NCBI GenBank assembly: GCA_036873135.1
Contig: JAPTYO010000007.1
Coordinates: 25,836,763 to 25,900,762 of the forward strand
Direction of reading: 5' to 3'
Source of the DNA: Clarkia xantiana subsp. parviflora
Lineage: Eukaryota > Streptophyta > Magnoliopsida > Myrtales > Onagraceae
Length of the DNA stretch: 64,000 nucleotides
The first letter of the stretch is position 1, and each line of letters opens with the position of its first letter. Made by a program: the position numbers and the translations under genes. A model generated the notes under the pieces. That model saw only the letters and a program-made list of their open reading frames with translations. It made no database searches and was not told the origin of the DNA. Shown here piece by piece: positions 11,235 through 21,469 of this stretch.

Positions 11235-13105
11235 AATAACGGCTTGACCTTTGTTTAACTCTATTCTAAGATAGGGTATACGCGTGATTCGGGTCGTCTG
11301 CTCACCTTGAGTTTTGACCTACCAAGGGTGGATACGCGCGGCTCAGGCGAATTCCGTGTCTTAATTTTTTGAGGTGGTCATGCTTGACAACTGCACAAAG
11401 GGTTAGTAGCACAACGGACTACAAGTAATATGGAAAATGTGATTGTTTGGAGAATTAAGGCGCGAGCGCACATGAAATCTTTCGGGTTTGCGAGGTGATC
11501 AAATAAAGATGGAATGCTCTTGTTACGACTAATTGTACCAAAAATGATAATAAATCATGAAAATTTTGGCAAAACGTTTTTCATGCAGTATGATGGTTTC
11601 CGGGAGCCCGTCGTCCGAGACGGCCGTCTTGACGGCGAGGCGACGGTTTTAGTGAGTGATGCAATGCCGGGTTTGGAAAATCACATGTGACGTGCGTAAT
11701 ACGAAAAATCATAAACCTAGCGTTTTCAAAAAGTTGAAACCATTTGAAATGACTTAGTTAAATTTAGCTAAGTCATTTGATGGTGAAAACCCAAGCTATC
11801 AACACTTTTTAAAAAATGAAGGGTGGATGAGAGTATACCTCTTGGATGTATGGTACTTACTGTGTTGTGTAGTCCAACTCCTTCATGATAGTTTATAAAA
11901 CTATCAACATTTGAATTGGTTGTGGTGAGAGTTTTGGAGGGGCTAAGGTAGTGATTTTAGGAATTCACTTTAGGGTGCTAGTAAGACCCCATTTCGGCCG
12001 GCCACCACCAGGAGTACCACCGGCGAGGTCAGGGCGGCCCAGCGGCGGCGAGGCGGCGGCGACAGCGGCGGGAGCGGCGGTGGTAGCGGACGGCGGCTGC
12101 AACATTCGCGGGTCGATTTCGAGCTCGATTCGACCCGTTTTCGAGTCCTTCTTGTCGAGTATCGATTGGTAACGTCCTCCCCTCCCTTTTCTTGATGTTA
12201 ATTAGACCTTTAGGGCTGCACATTTTGAATTTCAATAAGGTGCATGGTAGGTGTTCGATGAAATGCCTTAGTGAAATTTTGGCTTGATTTTCAAAACTTG
12301 TTTTTGGCTAAGCTCTAAATGTAGGTAGATAGAGTTAAGGATAGTGAACTCCCTTTGTGAAGAGGTCCCTAAGTTCCGACCACCCCGGGGGGGAATCGTG
12401 GAGGTTCAAAGTTGGACTTATTCGAGCAAAAAATTCGACCCTTTGTATCTTGATACGGGTGGCTTGATATGATGTCCCCTATGGTGATAATGCCCCCTTG
12501 ATTGTTTGTGAGTGGATAACCATGCCCCCGGAGTTTATATGATTGCTTGGTAGTTCGCGTTCATTAGTGGCTTAGTTGACCCGAGTGTTCCTCGGATTGC
12601 TCGGGGAAGAGTAAGTCTCCCCGTGACATGTAATAGGCTTGCTTAAGTGCATTTGATCTGCTTGTATGTGCCCCCGGAGCCTTGATCCGTTTTGGGGATA
12701 AAATTTGATCGAGATGTGGTCGGATGGCATTTTGGTAATTATAACCAACTTTGCATGTCTTTGATTTCTTTAGCTCTTGAACTTGTTGCTTTGTAGAGCG
12801 CTTGAATCCCTGTGTCACATTGCACAAATGTATGAAAATTTGATTAGTAGGTGGCCTAGGCCTTTGATGAGCGTAAGGATTTTTGACTCCCGAGCGGGAG
12901 GGTCCCTAGCTGTTTGCTCGCGGACAGTTGGTCCGTTGGGTTGGATATCCTTGCAAAGGACTTTGATGAATGTGGTTGATGTGTTGCCTTGGTTTTTGAT
13001 TGAGTTGTGTATGGTTTTTGCAGGGCTTGGTTGACGGGCTTGCAGGCGCACGACTTTGATATTTAGAGTGTTCCTGATAGGAAACGGTTTCTGCTTCTTC
13101 GCACA
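11235..13105. other. Element 1 spacer upstream of the antisense gene
   Basis: I see no RT or integrase remnants on either strand. A GC-rich trinucleotide-like block (GGCGGCGAGGCGGCGGCGAC) lies at about 12040-12070, followed near 12170 by a possible splice donor (GATTG|GTAACG). This may be the promoter or a 5' UTR exon of the plus-strand gene. That role is inference only. Confidence 0.4.
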
Positions 13106-15437
13106 ATGAGTAAGTCTCATCCCTTTGTTTCGGATAACTTTGAGGGAGAGGTTGATGAGGGCACCATGGATTCCGATTCTGGGTCTCGAAGTGGTGTACT
13201 TTTGGGGCCGTCGGGTGACCGCGTGATACTAGAGAAGACTCAGGTATTTTTTCCCAACAAGCTTCCACGTTCCAAGTTTGACCTCTATGTCTCGACCCGG
13301 GGCTGGTGTCCCGGCCTAGAGGTTTTGTATCCTTGGGATGTTGTAAAGGGGGTTGAGTTTGGTCGGCCCACCGTTCCTCCAGCTGAGTACGAGGCAGTCT
13401 ACCTTTCACAGTTTCGAGAAGGGCTGCGGTTCCCCTACTGTCAGGATCTGGTCCGCCTTTGTCGATATTATAGGATTTCTCCCATCTCTATTACCCCACC
13501 AGGGTTTAGAGCTTGGACGTGTTTTCAGGTGCAATGTCATCTAAACTCCTGGGACTACTCGATAGTGTTGTTTCGAGCCTTCTACCGCCTGGGTAAGGCG
13601 GACGAGTCTGGGATGTGCACCTTCAGCTTGCGTTGGCCTCATATGACCGAAAAGGGATTTTCTTCCCTTGGCTTGCGCAGGGCGGGGTGGAATACTGAAG
13701 CGCGATTTTGTGAACGGTCGGACACTTCCCAGAATAAATGGAAGTGTCAGTACTTCTTTATAAAGGATGCAGGCACGACTTGGACGACTTCTCACATATT
13801 GGATGCCGATCCCGTTCCACGCTTTCAGGAGTTCTCCGATAGAGATAAGGTCGCTTTGAAGAAGATCCACGCGGCGAATAGGGCGGGGGAGTATAGCCCC
13901 CTTTATCGTGCTTCTGACGCCGAGCTGCTCGCGGCGGGCATCCACGTACGTCCTTCGGGGGAGGAGTTGGTATGTTTTGAAGTTTTGTAACATCTGCTCT
14001 TGTTTCCTTGTAGGTTGGTTTCTTAACAGACGCCCCTGTTTACAGGGTGGAGTTGCAGGCGGGTCTTCTCAGATTGTCCCCGGCCTAGACGATACTCTTC
14101 CTGTTGGCCCGGGTATGGGACTTGTGCCTTTTAAAGGTTTTGTTGAGATTTTTCCCATGCTAACATGTTAATGGTCTTTTTGTGGTCGTCTTTGTAGGCT
14201 TGGAATTCCCGACGGCGGGGGGAGTTGTACCTGTCGGGGAGCATGATGCTGACGTTCGTTTCCCGAGCGATCCTAGGAGGTTGACATCTGCCGGCATGCC
14301 TCTTGCTCCTTCCTGTGACAAAAGGAAAGGGCCTATGTATGCAGATTCGACCATGCCTGTCCCCCGGTCGGGAGCGGGCGTTCAGTGGAGTTGCCTCCCT
14401 TGGCAGGTGACTGTGGTTGACTTCTTGTTGTATTGGTATGGTTTGCCTTCTCCTAATGTGTTTGCTTTTGATGTGTAGTTGTTCCTACTCCTCCGGCTCT
14501 CCGCAAGTCTGATTTGATTTGCCGGCTTGATCGGGATGTGTCTGGGAATGAGTGGGCTCCGTATTCTCAGTCTACTGTCCGTTTTCCCAAGGATGTTTCC
14601 CTGAGCACACCTGCTGTTGGTGTGCGTGTGGTTCAGCGGTCTGTTCCGCCGGCTGACCGCAAGACGTGTCCCCGGGACCCTGAGGCTGCGCTGAAATGTG
14701 TCGAGGACTCGCTCGCGCGCTTTGCTCCTGTACGTTGTTTTCCTTTTATGTTGGATCTATCACGTTTGTCTGGCTTCTTTGTGTGTGATGTGCTTGTGTT
14801 GTTGTTGCAGGTGAATGCCGTGATGACCAACCTTTCCTCCTTCGTTGTTGAGCTTGTTGAGGAGACGAGGGGTTTGCAGGATCGTCATGAGCACTTGTCT
14901 CAGGATGTTGTTGTGTTGAGGGAGGAGGCGCGCGCACATTCAGATGCTTCTTCCAAGGCTTCCGCTGATCTCAAGGGAAGTCAGGATTGTGCGTCTCAGC
15001 TGGAGGCGGAGCTATTTGCCCTACTGCGCCAGGAGAAGGTCGATGAGGAGGCGCATGCTGTGGCGCTGAGGGACACCAAGGAGTCTCACGTTGCCCTGGG
15101 TGATCAGCTTGGGATGATTGAGTTTCCTACTACAGCTGATTACCCAAAGCTTCTCGAGAAGGCACGTGATGATCGCATGGAGTCCTTCTCTGTGGATTAC
15201 TTCAGGAGGGTATACTCTCTTGCCCCTGATTTTCCTTTCCAGAGTGCTGGTCCATATACTGGCTATGCCCTTGGGGCTATTGCGGGGATCCGAGCGGGTG
15301 GTGGAACGAGTGGTTTGACGGGACAGGTGTCCGTCCCTGTTGGTGATGATCGCCGTGGTGCTTTCAAAGGCCCTGCGCAAGATGTTTTTATGACTGACGC
15401 TTTTGGTTCTGGTGCTCCTGACGTTGGGTCAGGTTGA
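13106..15437 (+). CDS. Antisense Transposase_28-like gene with coiled coil, in element 1
   Basis: I predict five exons: 13106-13969, 14046-14112, 14198-14406, about 14508-14729 and 14811-15437, all GT-AG. Exon 1 (288 codons) resembles plant proteins labelled putative gypsy-type transposon (Transposase_28). It has RFPYCQDLVRLCRYYRISP and FRAWTCFQVQCHLNSWDYSI, followed by a WKCQYFFIKD block. The last exon has a heptad-rich stretch (LVEETRGLQDRHEHLSQDVV onward) likely to form a coiled coil. Exon phases agree except at intron 3. There the best acceptor by sequence (14478) leads to a stop, whereas CGCAAG|TCT at 14507 keeps the frame. The gene runs opposite to gag and converges on it. Its molecular function is unknown to me. 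A broken homologue lies at 41676-43773. Confidence 0.7.
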
Positions 15438-15831
15438 TCTTTCTTTGTTTTTTCTTGTGTATATACGGTTGCTCCCCTTGCATAGGTGAGATTTTGACGG
15501 GGTGTGTCTTGGGCTTAACTTTTTATGCTGGCTGGATGTCTTTACTTTTAGTCCTGCTATATTATATATATATATATATATATGCCTGACATGAGATGTT
15601 AGAAAGATATAATACTTAGTATTATTTTGCATCTTCCTTTATTGCTGTCTCAATAACTTGTTCTCTTTTTGGAAGAGTGTTGCTCTATTGACTGGTCGAT
15701 TTCCTTGATCCGATGGTTTTCCTTAGGAAATTGCATCTTTGTTGGTGGCGGGGTGTGGGTGAGTTAGTATTACTGTCACCTGTGGCTTGGTAAGGAGGAT
15801 GATCCTTGTTGAACTGCTTGTCTTCCTTTAT
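15438..15831. other. 3' flank of the antisense gene
   Basis: This AT-rich stretch holds a (TA)n run near 15558-15582 and leads into the tandem array. It probably contains the 3' UTR of the plus-strand gene, but no polyadenylation site was fixed. Confidence 0.4.
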
Positions 15832-16655
15832 AAGGATGTGAATGGACTAGCATGTTCACATACTTGATGCTGCGGCGAAGTGTGGATAGATTAGTACGTC
15901 CGACCCTTGCATTTGTTTGCGAGGGAGGATTCCTAATGATCCGTATGTCCCCCGACTTTTTGCAAGGATGTGAATAGATTAGTACGTTCACATCCTTGTA
16001 TTGCGGCGAAGTGTGGATAGATTAGTACGTCCGACACTTGCATTTGTTTGCGAGGGAGGATTCTCAATGATCCGCTTGTCCCCCAACTTTTGCAAGGATG
16101 TGAATAGATTAGTACGTTCACATCCTTGTATTGCTGCGAAGTGTGGATAGATTAGTACGTCCGACACTTGCATTTGTTTGCGAGGGAGGATTCCCAATGA
16201 TCCGCTTGTTCCCCGACTTTTTGCAAGGATGTGAATAGATTAGTACGTTCACATCCTTGTATTGCGGCGAAGTGTGGATAGATTAGTACGTCCGACACTT
16301 GCATTTGTTTGCGAGGGAGGATTCTCAATGATCCGCTTGTCCCCCAACTTTTTGCAAGGATGTGAATAGATTAGTACGTTCACATCCTTGTATTGCTGCG
16401 AAGTGTGGATAGATTAGTACGTCCGACACTTGCATTTGTTTGCGAGGGAGGATTCCCAATGATCCGCTTGTTCCCCGACTTTTTGCAAGGATGTGAATAG
16501 ATTAGTACGTTCACATCCTTGTATTGCTGCGAAGTGTGGATAGATTAGTACGTCCGACACTTGCATTTGTTTGCGAGGGAGGATTCCCAATGATCCGCTT
16601 GTCCCCCGACTTTTTGCAAGGATGTGAATAGATTAGTACGTTCACATCCTTGTTG
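15832..16655. repeat. 131-bp tandem repeat array with hairpin units
   Basis: Starts of GGATGTGAAT lie at 15834, 15966, 16096, 16227, 16358, 16489 and 16620, a period of 130-132 bp and about six copies. Each later unit contains GGATGTGAA and its inverse TTCACATCC separated by about 12 bases, giving a 9-bp stem. The first unit is diverged and the inner units are nearly identical, a sign of recent expansion or homogenisation. The array lies between the convergent antisense gene and gag. Small ORFs across it are artefacts. Confidence 0.93.
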
Positions 16656-17012
16656 AAATTATTTTGTCTCCTTGCGTGCGTCGCGCTTCCTCTGTTTTGA
16701 ATACAGGCATGAGCTTCGCTTAGTCTTGCTTTGATATCTTTTTGATGGCTTTTCTTGTTGGTTGCCCTTTCTGCGTATAGAGTTAGGGCCTTTGTTGATG
16801 ATGTACGTGGCTTGTTCCTGGTTTTGGACCGGGGTAGCTTGCCATTACATAGTGATTTTTCCTACGCAAGGAGTGAACTTCATTAGTCTTCTTGTTTATT
16901 TACAAAGGATGTGCATGGATGGAGTCAACTGATCTCCCATCCTAAACGTTCTATTCAGTACTTGAAAAGTAAAGATAGAGTATGTGCATGTCATAGGGGA
17001 AGGATTATTCCC
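16656..17012. other. Spacer between tandem array and gag end
   Basis: No ORF or bounded repeat was seen. The stretch is likely the 3' untranslated part of the minus-strand gag-pro transcript. Confidence 0.4.
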
Positions 17013-19709
17013 TTAGTGACGGTTTGATAAAGCTGGCTTCTCGCATGCAATGTAGGAGCGCAGAGCTCCTTGTTTGATCAGTTCCTCGATTCTGTTGCAT
17101 AGAGAGGGGCACCCATTCGTGCTTTGACCCCATCTGTTGTGGTAGTGGCACCACGTTTCTGGATTCTTCCCGAGGAAGGCAATCCGGATCTCGCTTGGAG
17201 GAGGTAAAACATCCTTCAGGATGGTCTTGAACAACTCTTCCACTTCTATGTTCAGAGGTGTATATTCGCCATCTTGGTTGTTGTTCATGTCCTGTCTTGC
17301 ACGCTTGTGTTCGCGCGCCTCCTCTTGTTCTGCGGGTGGGATAAACCACCCCAGCTCGTTTGCGACCTCGATTGCTGTTTCCATCTTCTCTTTCAAGTCA
17401 GCCATAGAATTGGTTGTTCTCCACCCTTGTGTTCGTCCAAATAGGAGGAATGTAGGTGAGTTCATGTTCAGGAAAAAGGCATTGATCACGGCTAACTTTT
17501 CTGCCAAACTTGAAGTTGCATTTATGGCGAATCGCTTGAAGTAACTCTGGATGGATTCCGACTCCCCTTGCTTGATGTCCCATATGCTTGGGAGCATTGG
17601 GGTTTGAAATGCTGGGAGTCTTTCTCCTTTGCTCATCATTTCGTCAAATCTCATTTCAACTTCAAACTTGGAACATTGTCCCCTTTCAACGACTGCTATG
17701 TCCAGGCGGTTCTTGCATCTTAGGGCGTTGACATAGCATTTTCGTGCTGTCGTCTGATCGCCCAAGACTTCACCAATTCCTCCCCTTAGGCGGTATTTCA
17801 GCTTTTGATGTGCCGTTGAAGGCACCATCTCGTAGGGGTTTATCGTTGTTCTTCCGAGAATTCCGTTGTAAGCGCCCAGGCTCTCGACGATCACGAAAGT
17901 GATGTCGACTTTCATTGCGTTCCATCCTTCTCCTATCACAGTGGGAAGGGTGATCATCCCCAGTGGGTATGTAGCAGCTCCAGCAAAGCTTACTAACGGG
18001 AAATTTCCCGGCTTCAGGTCCTCTCTCTTCATTCCAAGCTGTTCGAGTACATTGATATGGAGGATGTCTGACGAGCTTCCTCCGTCGACTAGAATTCTTT
18101 TGACGTCGAACCCGTTGATTTCCATCGTTATTACTAACGCGTCATCATGCGGGTAGACGATGTGTGCCATGTCTTTTCTCGAGAAGCCTATCACGGGGTC
18201 CTCCTCTTCTGGTTTCTTTCTTTTCCCATACTTGGGGAGTGTGCTTGCCTGCGCAGCGTATACATCCCTTGTGTTGGAGACTTGTCCTCCTGCAGCTGGA
18301 CCACCATGAATGACATTAATAACTCCCCTCTTTTTAGGAGGGGGGTTGTCATTGGTCTTCTCTTTTCCTTTCTCCTTTGGCGTGAATTTTCTTTTCACCT
18401 TCTCAATCTTTCCCCCCTGGTCGACGTAGTGCTTAAGTCCGCCTTCTTGTATGATTCGATTGATTTGGAACTTAAGGCTTCTACAGTCGTCTGTTTCATG
18501 GCCGTTGACTTCGTGGCTTTCACACCACTTGTCTTGCTCCTTCCCTAGCTGGCCTTTTCTGAAACCGAATGGCTCTTTCCAGAGGTTTTGTTCTTTCATT
18601 TCTTTCAGTATGACACTCAGGGGAGCGTTCAAAGGGATTAGCTCAATGGTGTTGACGTCTGGATTCTTGTCTTCTTCAATGTTGAATGTTCTCTTCTGGG
18701 GCGGAGTCCACTGTTTTTGTTGGGGGGTTTGGTTCTGCTTCGGGGGGCCTGGCTTACTTTCATCTTTCTTGTTGCCGGGCTTACCCCACTTGTCCCGCGC
18801 TGTCATTTTGTAATGCTCAGCGTCGATGTACTCTTTTACTCTTGCCACGAGTTCTTCCATTGTTTCCGCCGGTCTTGTAGAAAGCTTTTGGCCCAAGTCG
18901 TACCCGTGCCTGCCCAGGTTTCTGACAAAGGCATGGATGATTTCTATCTCTGCGATGTTCGTTTGGATTTCCGAGATGTTTTGATTAAATCGGATGTAAT
19001 AGCTTGCGAGGGACTCATTCCACTCTTGCTTGACGTCATCCAAGGCATTTGATCCTTTGATAATCGAACGTTCTCCCATGTAACGTTGGATGAACTTTTC
19101 TTTGAGGGACTGCCACGAGTCTATGCTTTTCTTTGGCAGGGAGAAGAGCCAGTGTGCGGCTGGTCCGCCTAACGTTTGGGGGAACGTCATGGCTATGTGG
19201 TGAGGGTTGTCTGTCCTTCCCAAAAGCATTACTTCATGCTGCTGCACATGCTCTATCGGGTCTCCCTTGCCTCGGTACTTTTCCGGTCTTAGATTATACA
19301 GTGCGTCTGGGACGCGACTGTACACCAGCTCGTCAGTGAAAGGGTGGGATGTGGTGTCCACCAATGTGTTCATCCCTCTCATTTTCCTTTGCTTTATCTT
19401 CTTTTCGATCAGCTTTTCAAGCATCTCCTCCGTCAGCCCGGTGACTGGGTTACCCTGATTTGGGGGGTATGTTTCTTGTCCCATGCTTGCGCCTTGTTGG
19501 GTTGTACTGAGAATATCCACCTTGATATCCCTGGAATGTTTGAGACGGCTGCCTCCAGGCTCCTTCATTGAATGGCCCTGCTTGGTAAGGTGTTTGGGAA
19601 TGTGAGAGCTCCTGTCTTGTCCCTTGTTGGGGGAACTGCCTGCTTTGCTGTGCGTTCCCGTGAAAGGTCGGGGTTTTTGAGATTGTAGGCCCTCTCTGCT
19701 GAGGTGCAT
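17013..19709 (-). CDS. Gag-protease polyprotein with a second Gag-like segment
   Basis: This 898-residue ORF is read on the minus strand. Residues about 110-300 match the plant retrotransposon Gag fold (LQTL-type GGPAAHWLFSLPKKSIDSW, then SYYIRFNQ). A Cys/His motif CESHEVNGHETDDC follows near residue 410. A retropepsin-like domain has the active-site signature ILVDGGSSSDIL near 550 and GILGRTTIN near 640. Residues about 690-800 repeat Gag-like features (SIQSYFKRFAINATS), ending with a second Cys/His motif CHYHNRWGQSTNGC. Tat-type elements normally continue into RT after protease, and here that is absent. The first 60 or so residues overlap the upstream ORF out of frame, so true translation probably enters by frameshift near 19500. 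Confidence 0.85.
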   Translation of the reverse strand: MHLSREGLQSQKPRPFTGTHSKAGSSPNKGQDRSSHIPKHLTKQGHSMKEPGGSRLKHSRDIKVDILSTTQQGASMGQETYPPNQGNPVTGLTEEMLEKLIEKKIKQRKMRGMNTLVDTTSHPFTDELVYSRVPDALYNLRPEKYRGKGDPIEHVQQHEVMLLGRTDNPHHIAMTFPQTLGGPAAHWLFSLPKKSIDSWQSLKEKFIQRYMGERSIIKGSNALDDVKQEWNESLASYYIRFNQNISEIQTNIAEIEIIHAFVRNLGRHGYDLGQKLSTRPAETMEELVARVKEYIDAEHYKMTARDKWGKPGNKKDESKPGPPKQNQTPQQKQWTPPQKRTFNIEEDKNPDVNTIELIPLNAPLSVILKEMKEQNLWKEPFGFRKGQLGKEQDKWCESHEVNGHETDDCRSLKFQINRIIQEGGLKHYVDQGGKIEKVKRKFTPKEKGKEKTNDNPPPKKRGVINVIHGGPAAGGQVSNTRDVYAAQASTLPKYGKRKKPEEEDPVIGFSRKDMAHIVYPHDDALVITMEINGFDVKRILVDGGSSSDILHINVLEQLGMKREDLKPGNFPLVSFAGAATYPLGMITLPTVIGEGWNAMKVDITFVIVESLGAYNGILGRTTINPYEMVPSTAHQKLKYRLRGGIGEVLGDQTTARKCYVNALRCKNRLDIAVVERGQCSKFEVEMRFDEMMSKGERLPAFQTPMLPSIWDIKQGESESIQSYFKRFAINATSSLAEKLAVINAFFLNMNSPTFLLFGRTQGWRTTNSMADLKEKMETAIEVANELGWFIPPAEQEEAREHKRARQDMNNNQDGEYTPLNIEVEELFKTILKDVLPPPSEIRIAFLGKNPETWCHYHNRWGQSTNGCPSLCNRIEELIKQGALRSYIACEKPALSNRH

Positions 19710-20169
19710 TCATTGGAGGCGCCTGCCTTGTTGGCGGGGGCATATTTGCTTGTTGCGCAGGAGGGGGTGGTGGCGCCCCGTATCCTTGGTTGCGCAATGC
19801 CTCTCTCAGATGAAGCAGCTGTTCGAGTGCTGCCATCATTTCCGGGGTGACTGTAGGTGCAGTCTGTGCCCCTGGCGCCTGGTTGTATGCTCCAGCGTTT
19901 GGCATTCCATATGGTTGTTCCTGCGTGTTGAAGGTTTGATGGGCGAAGCCTGGAGGAGCGTTGGTTTGCTGTGTGCCCCCTTGCGCGTTACTCCGAGAGT
20001 GTGCGCTTCTTGTTGGCATAGACGAAGCGACTGAGGCCTCGCCTTGGCTCTGCGGGGGGTTTCTCTGCGGAGGAGATCTCGTGCTTGACTCCGGGGCCGG
20101 AGTTTTCCTTGGACGTCCTGGTCCTCTTCTCTTCGTCTTAGTCGGCGGTGGCTGCTCGTTGCTTGCCAT
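19450..20169 (-). CDS. Pro/Gln-rich Gag leader ORF of element 1
   Basis: This 239-residue ORF starts with an ATG 18 bases inside the primer-binding region. It has a basic patch near its start (KTKRRGPGRPRK, AT-hook-like) followed by long Pro/Gln/Ala-rich sequence. In the region 19490-19510 its frame loses similarity and the reading continues naturally in the 17013-19709 frame. The two ORFs therefore likely form one Gag gene interrupted by a one-base shift. The shift could be a mutation or programmed frameshifting, and sequence alone cannot decide. Confidence 0.7.
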   Translation of the reverse strand: MASNEQPPPTKTKRRGPGRPRKTPAPESSTRSPPQRNPPQSQGEASVASSMPTRSAHSRSNAQGGTQQTNAPPGFAHQTFNTQEQPYGMPNAGAYNQAPGAQTAPTVTPEMMAALEQLLHLREALRNQGYGAPPPPPAQQANMPPPTRQAPPMNAPQQRGPTISKTPTFHGNAQQSRQFPQQGTRQELSHSQTPYQAGPFNEGAWRQPSQTFQGYQGGYSQYNPTRRKHGTRNIPPKSG

Positions 20170-20187
20170 GCTGTTGGTCCTGTGGGT

Positions 20188-20205
20188 GATCCGCAGACGG
20201 CGCCA
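20188..20205 (-). other. Primer-binding site of element 1
   Basis: On the minus strand, TGGCGCCGTCTGCGG begins two bases after the 5' LTR. The first eight bases match the 3' end of plant tRNA-Asp (TGGCGCCG). The remainder fits less well, so the primer tRNA is uncertain. Confidence 0.7.
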
Positions 20206-20207
20206 AG

Positions 20208-21013
20208 TGTTTCGACCGGGTTATTGCGGGTTGTCCGCTGAATAACTCGTCGAAGTCTTCGGGTTGGGTGCGAGCCAAGTCCGTTCTCTAAAGTCGCGTG
20301 TGGGCCTTAGCTTCGTCTTCTGAACGGCGGTAAGTCCTTTGGGCTCTCTGGAAGATCGTCTGTCTGCACCTGCGAAAGGAGCATTACCAAGCAGTCCCCA
20401 TGGAGAGGGGGGGGGGGTGCTTGGTGCGCTCGCTCCGACGATCAACATTAGTCGGCTTCTAGAGAGAGAAAGAGAGGGTTTTCTAGAGAGAGGTCAGAGT
20501 TTTTCCCATTCTCACCCAAAGTGACTTAAAATGACTTGAAAATGTTTACCCCCAAGGTGACTATTTATAGGCAACCTTGGACCGTAAACCGGTTTTGACC
20601 CGGTTCGATGTGGAAATGTGAACCGGGATGCAGGGGAGAGCTTTGGGAAAAAGGACTCTGACGCGCGTCTCAGGCGGCTGTCACGAACGAGACGCGCGCG
20701 CCTTTGAAACATAGGTCTCGAACACATAGGAGTTAGTTAAAAATCGAGTCTCCCATACGTTCGGGACGAAATGGGGGGTGTACGCGACACCCCCCGGGTG
20801 TTGAGCTTACCCGGAATTCCGGGTAAGCCTAGGCTTACCCGGAATTCCGAGCTTACCCGGAATTTCCGGGTAAGCCCCCCGGGGATGTCGGGCAAGTTCG
20901 CGACTTGCCCGGTTTCCCCCGGTTAGCTCGAAATTGGGGAATCGTAAAGGGTCTTGCGCGTGTATGAGGTCCGAATAATTAAGACCGAGCCCGAATCATG
21001 CGTATATCCATCA
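20208..21013 (-). repeat. 5' LTR and promoter of element 1
   Basis: This 806-bp LTR has TG..CA ends. A TATA-like box lies at about 20560-20570 (minus-strand CTATAAATAG), so U3 is the right-hand part. The U3 holds a dense set of perfect palindromes at 20775-20911. The LTR drives the gag-pro transcript leftwards. Confidence 0.92.
20775..20911. promoter_or_regulatory. Palindrome cluster in LTR U3
   Basis: In order: GGGGTGT/ACACCCC around a CGCG loop, a 24-bp perfect palindrome at 20805-20828 centred on GGAATTCC, an overlapping 20-bp palindrome centred on CCTAGG, further half-units with GCTTACCCGGAA, and a 9-bp stem CGGGCAAGT/ACTTGCCCG at 20889-20911. The cluster lies roughly 200-350 bp upstream of the TATA-like box. 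It could be repeated transcription-factor sites or extruding DNA. No binding factor is identified. Confidence 0.6.
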
Positions 21014-21469
21014 ATAATTAATTAATTTACAAGTTTAAAAAAAATTACAGTAAAAATTAATTATTAAACTTGTATATATTGAGTAATTTTATAATTACGT
21101 ATAATCAAACTATAGTTAAATAAAATATTAAATAACTAATGTATACTCAATAAATAGTGCATAAAAATATATTTGTTTATTTATTTCATATATTTTGTGC
21201 CTATTATTATTTCCTTAAGAATGTATAGTCATTAGTTTTTATTTGCCAATTAATTCATATAATTTTTGTTAGCAGTACAATATTCCATCATTTTCGGCCA
21301 TCGGTCCATTTTTGTGTATAAGATTTCTTTTTCAATCTCGGAGCGGAGTATTGTGATTGAAGTCATCTACACTGGAATTTTAACACATCTAATTTTACTA
21401 ATTGGTTCAAAATCGGTAATAACAATCAATCCATATATTTTTGGAAGTATATATAGTGTAACAGTCGAC

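Larger units (their letters stand above)
10420..21018 (-). mobile_element. Element 1: non-autonomous Gypsy/Tat-like LTR retrotransposon
   Basis: The element is 10425-21013 (about 10.6 kb), flanked by ATAAT at 10420-10424 and 21014-21018. Its LTRs differ by roughly four substitutions and a few indels, so insertion is recent. Orientation is minus. The primer-binding site TGGCGCCGTCTGCGG lies next to the right LTR, and the purine tract AACTCGGGGGCAAG lies next to the left LTR. It encodes Gag and protease (17013-20169, -) but no RT, RNase H or integrase, so it needs another element to move. An antisense spliced gene (13106-15437, +) and a 131-bp tandem array fill the rest. Tat-clade elements are known to carry extra antisense ORFs and tandem repeats, which fits. 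Confidence 0.9.

Noticed and set aside
12815..13409. Minus-strand ORFs of 101 and 167 codons
   Set aside because: They are opposite to the antisense gene exon 1 and upstream region. They show no RT or other pol motif.
15776..16197. Overlapping minus-strand ORFs of 62-71 codons
   Set aside because: They are repeats of the 131-bp tandem unit, not proteins.
15832..16655. CRISPR-like array
   Set aside because: The whole 131-bp unit is repeated without unique spacers, and this is a plant nuclear sequence.
18147..19571. Several plus-strand ORFs of 64-133 codons
   Set aside because: They are mirror frames of the gag-protease gene on the minus strand.
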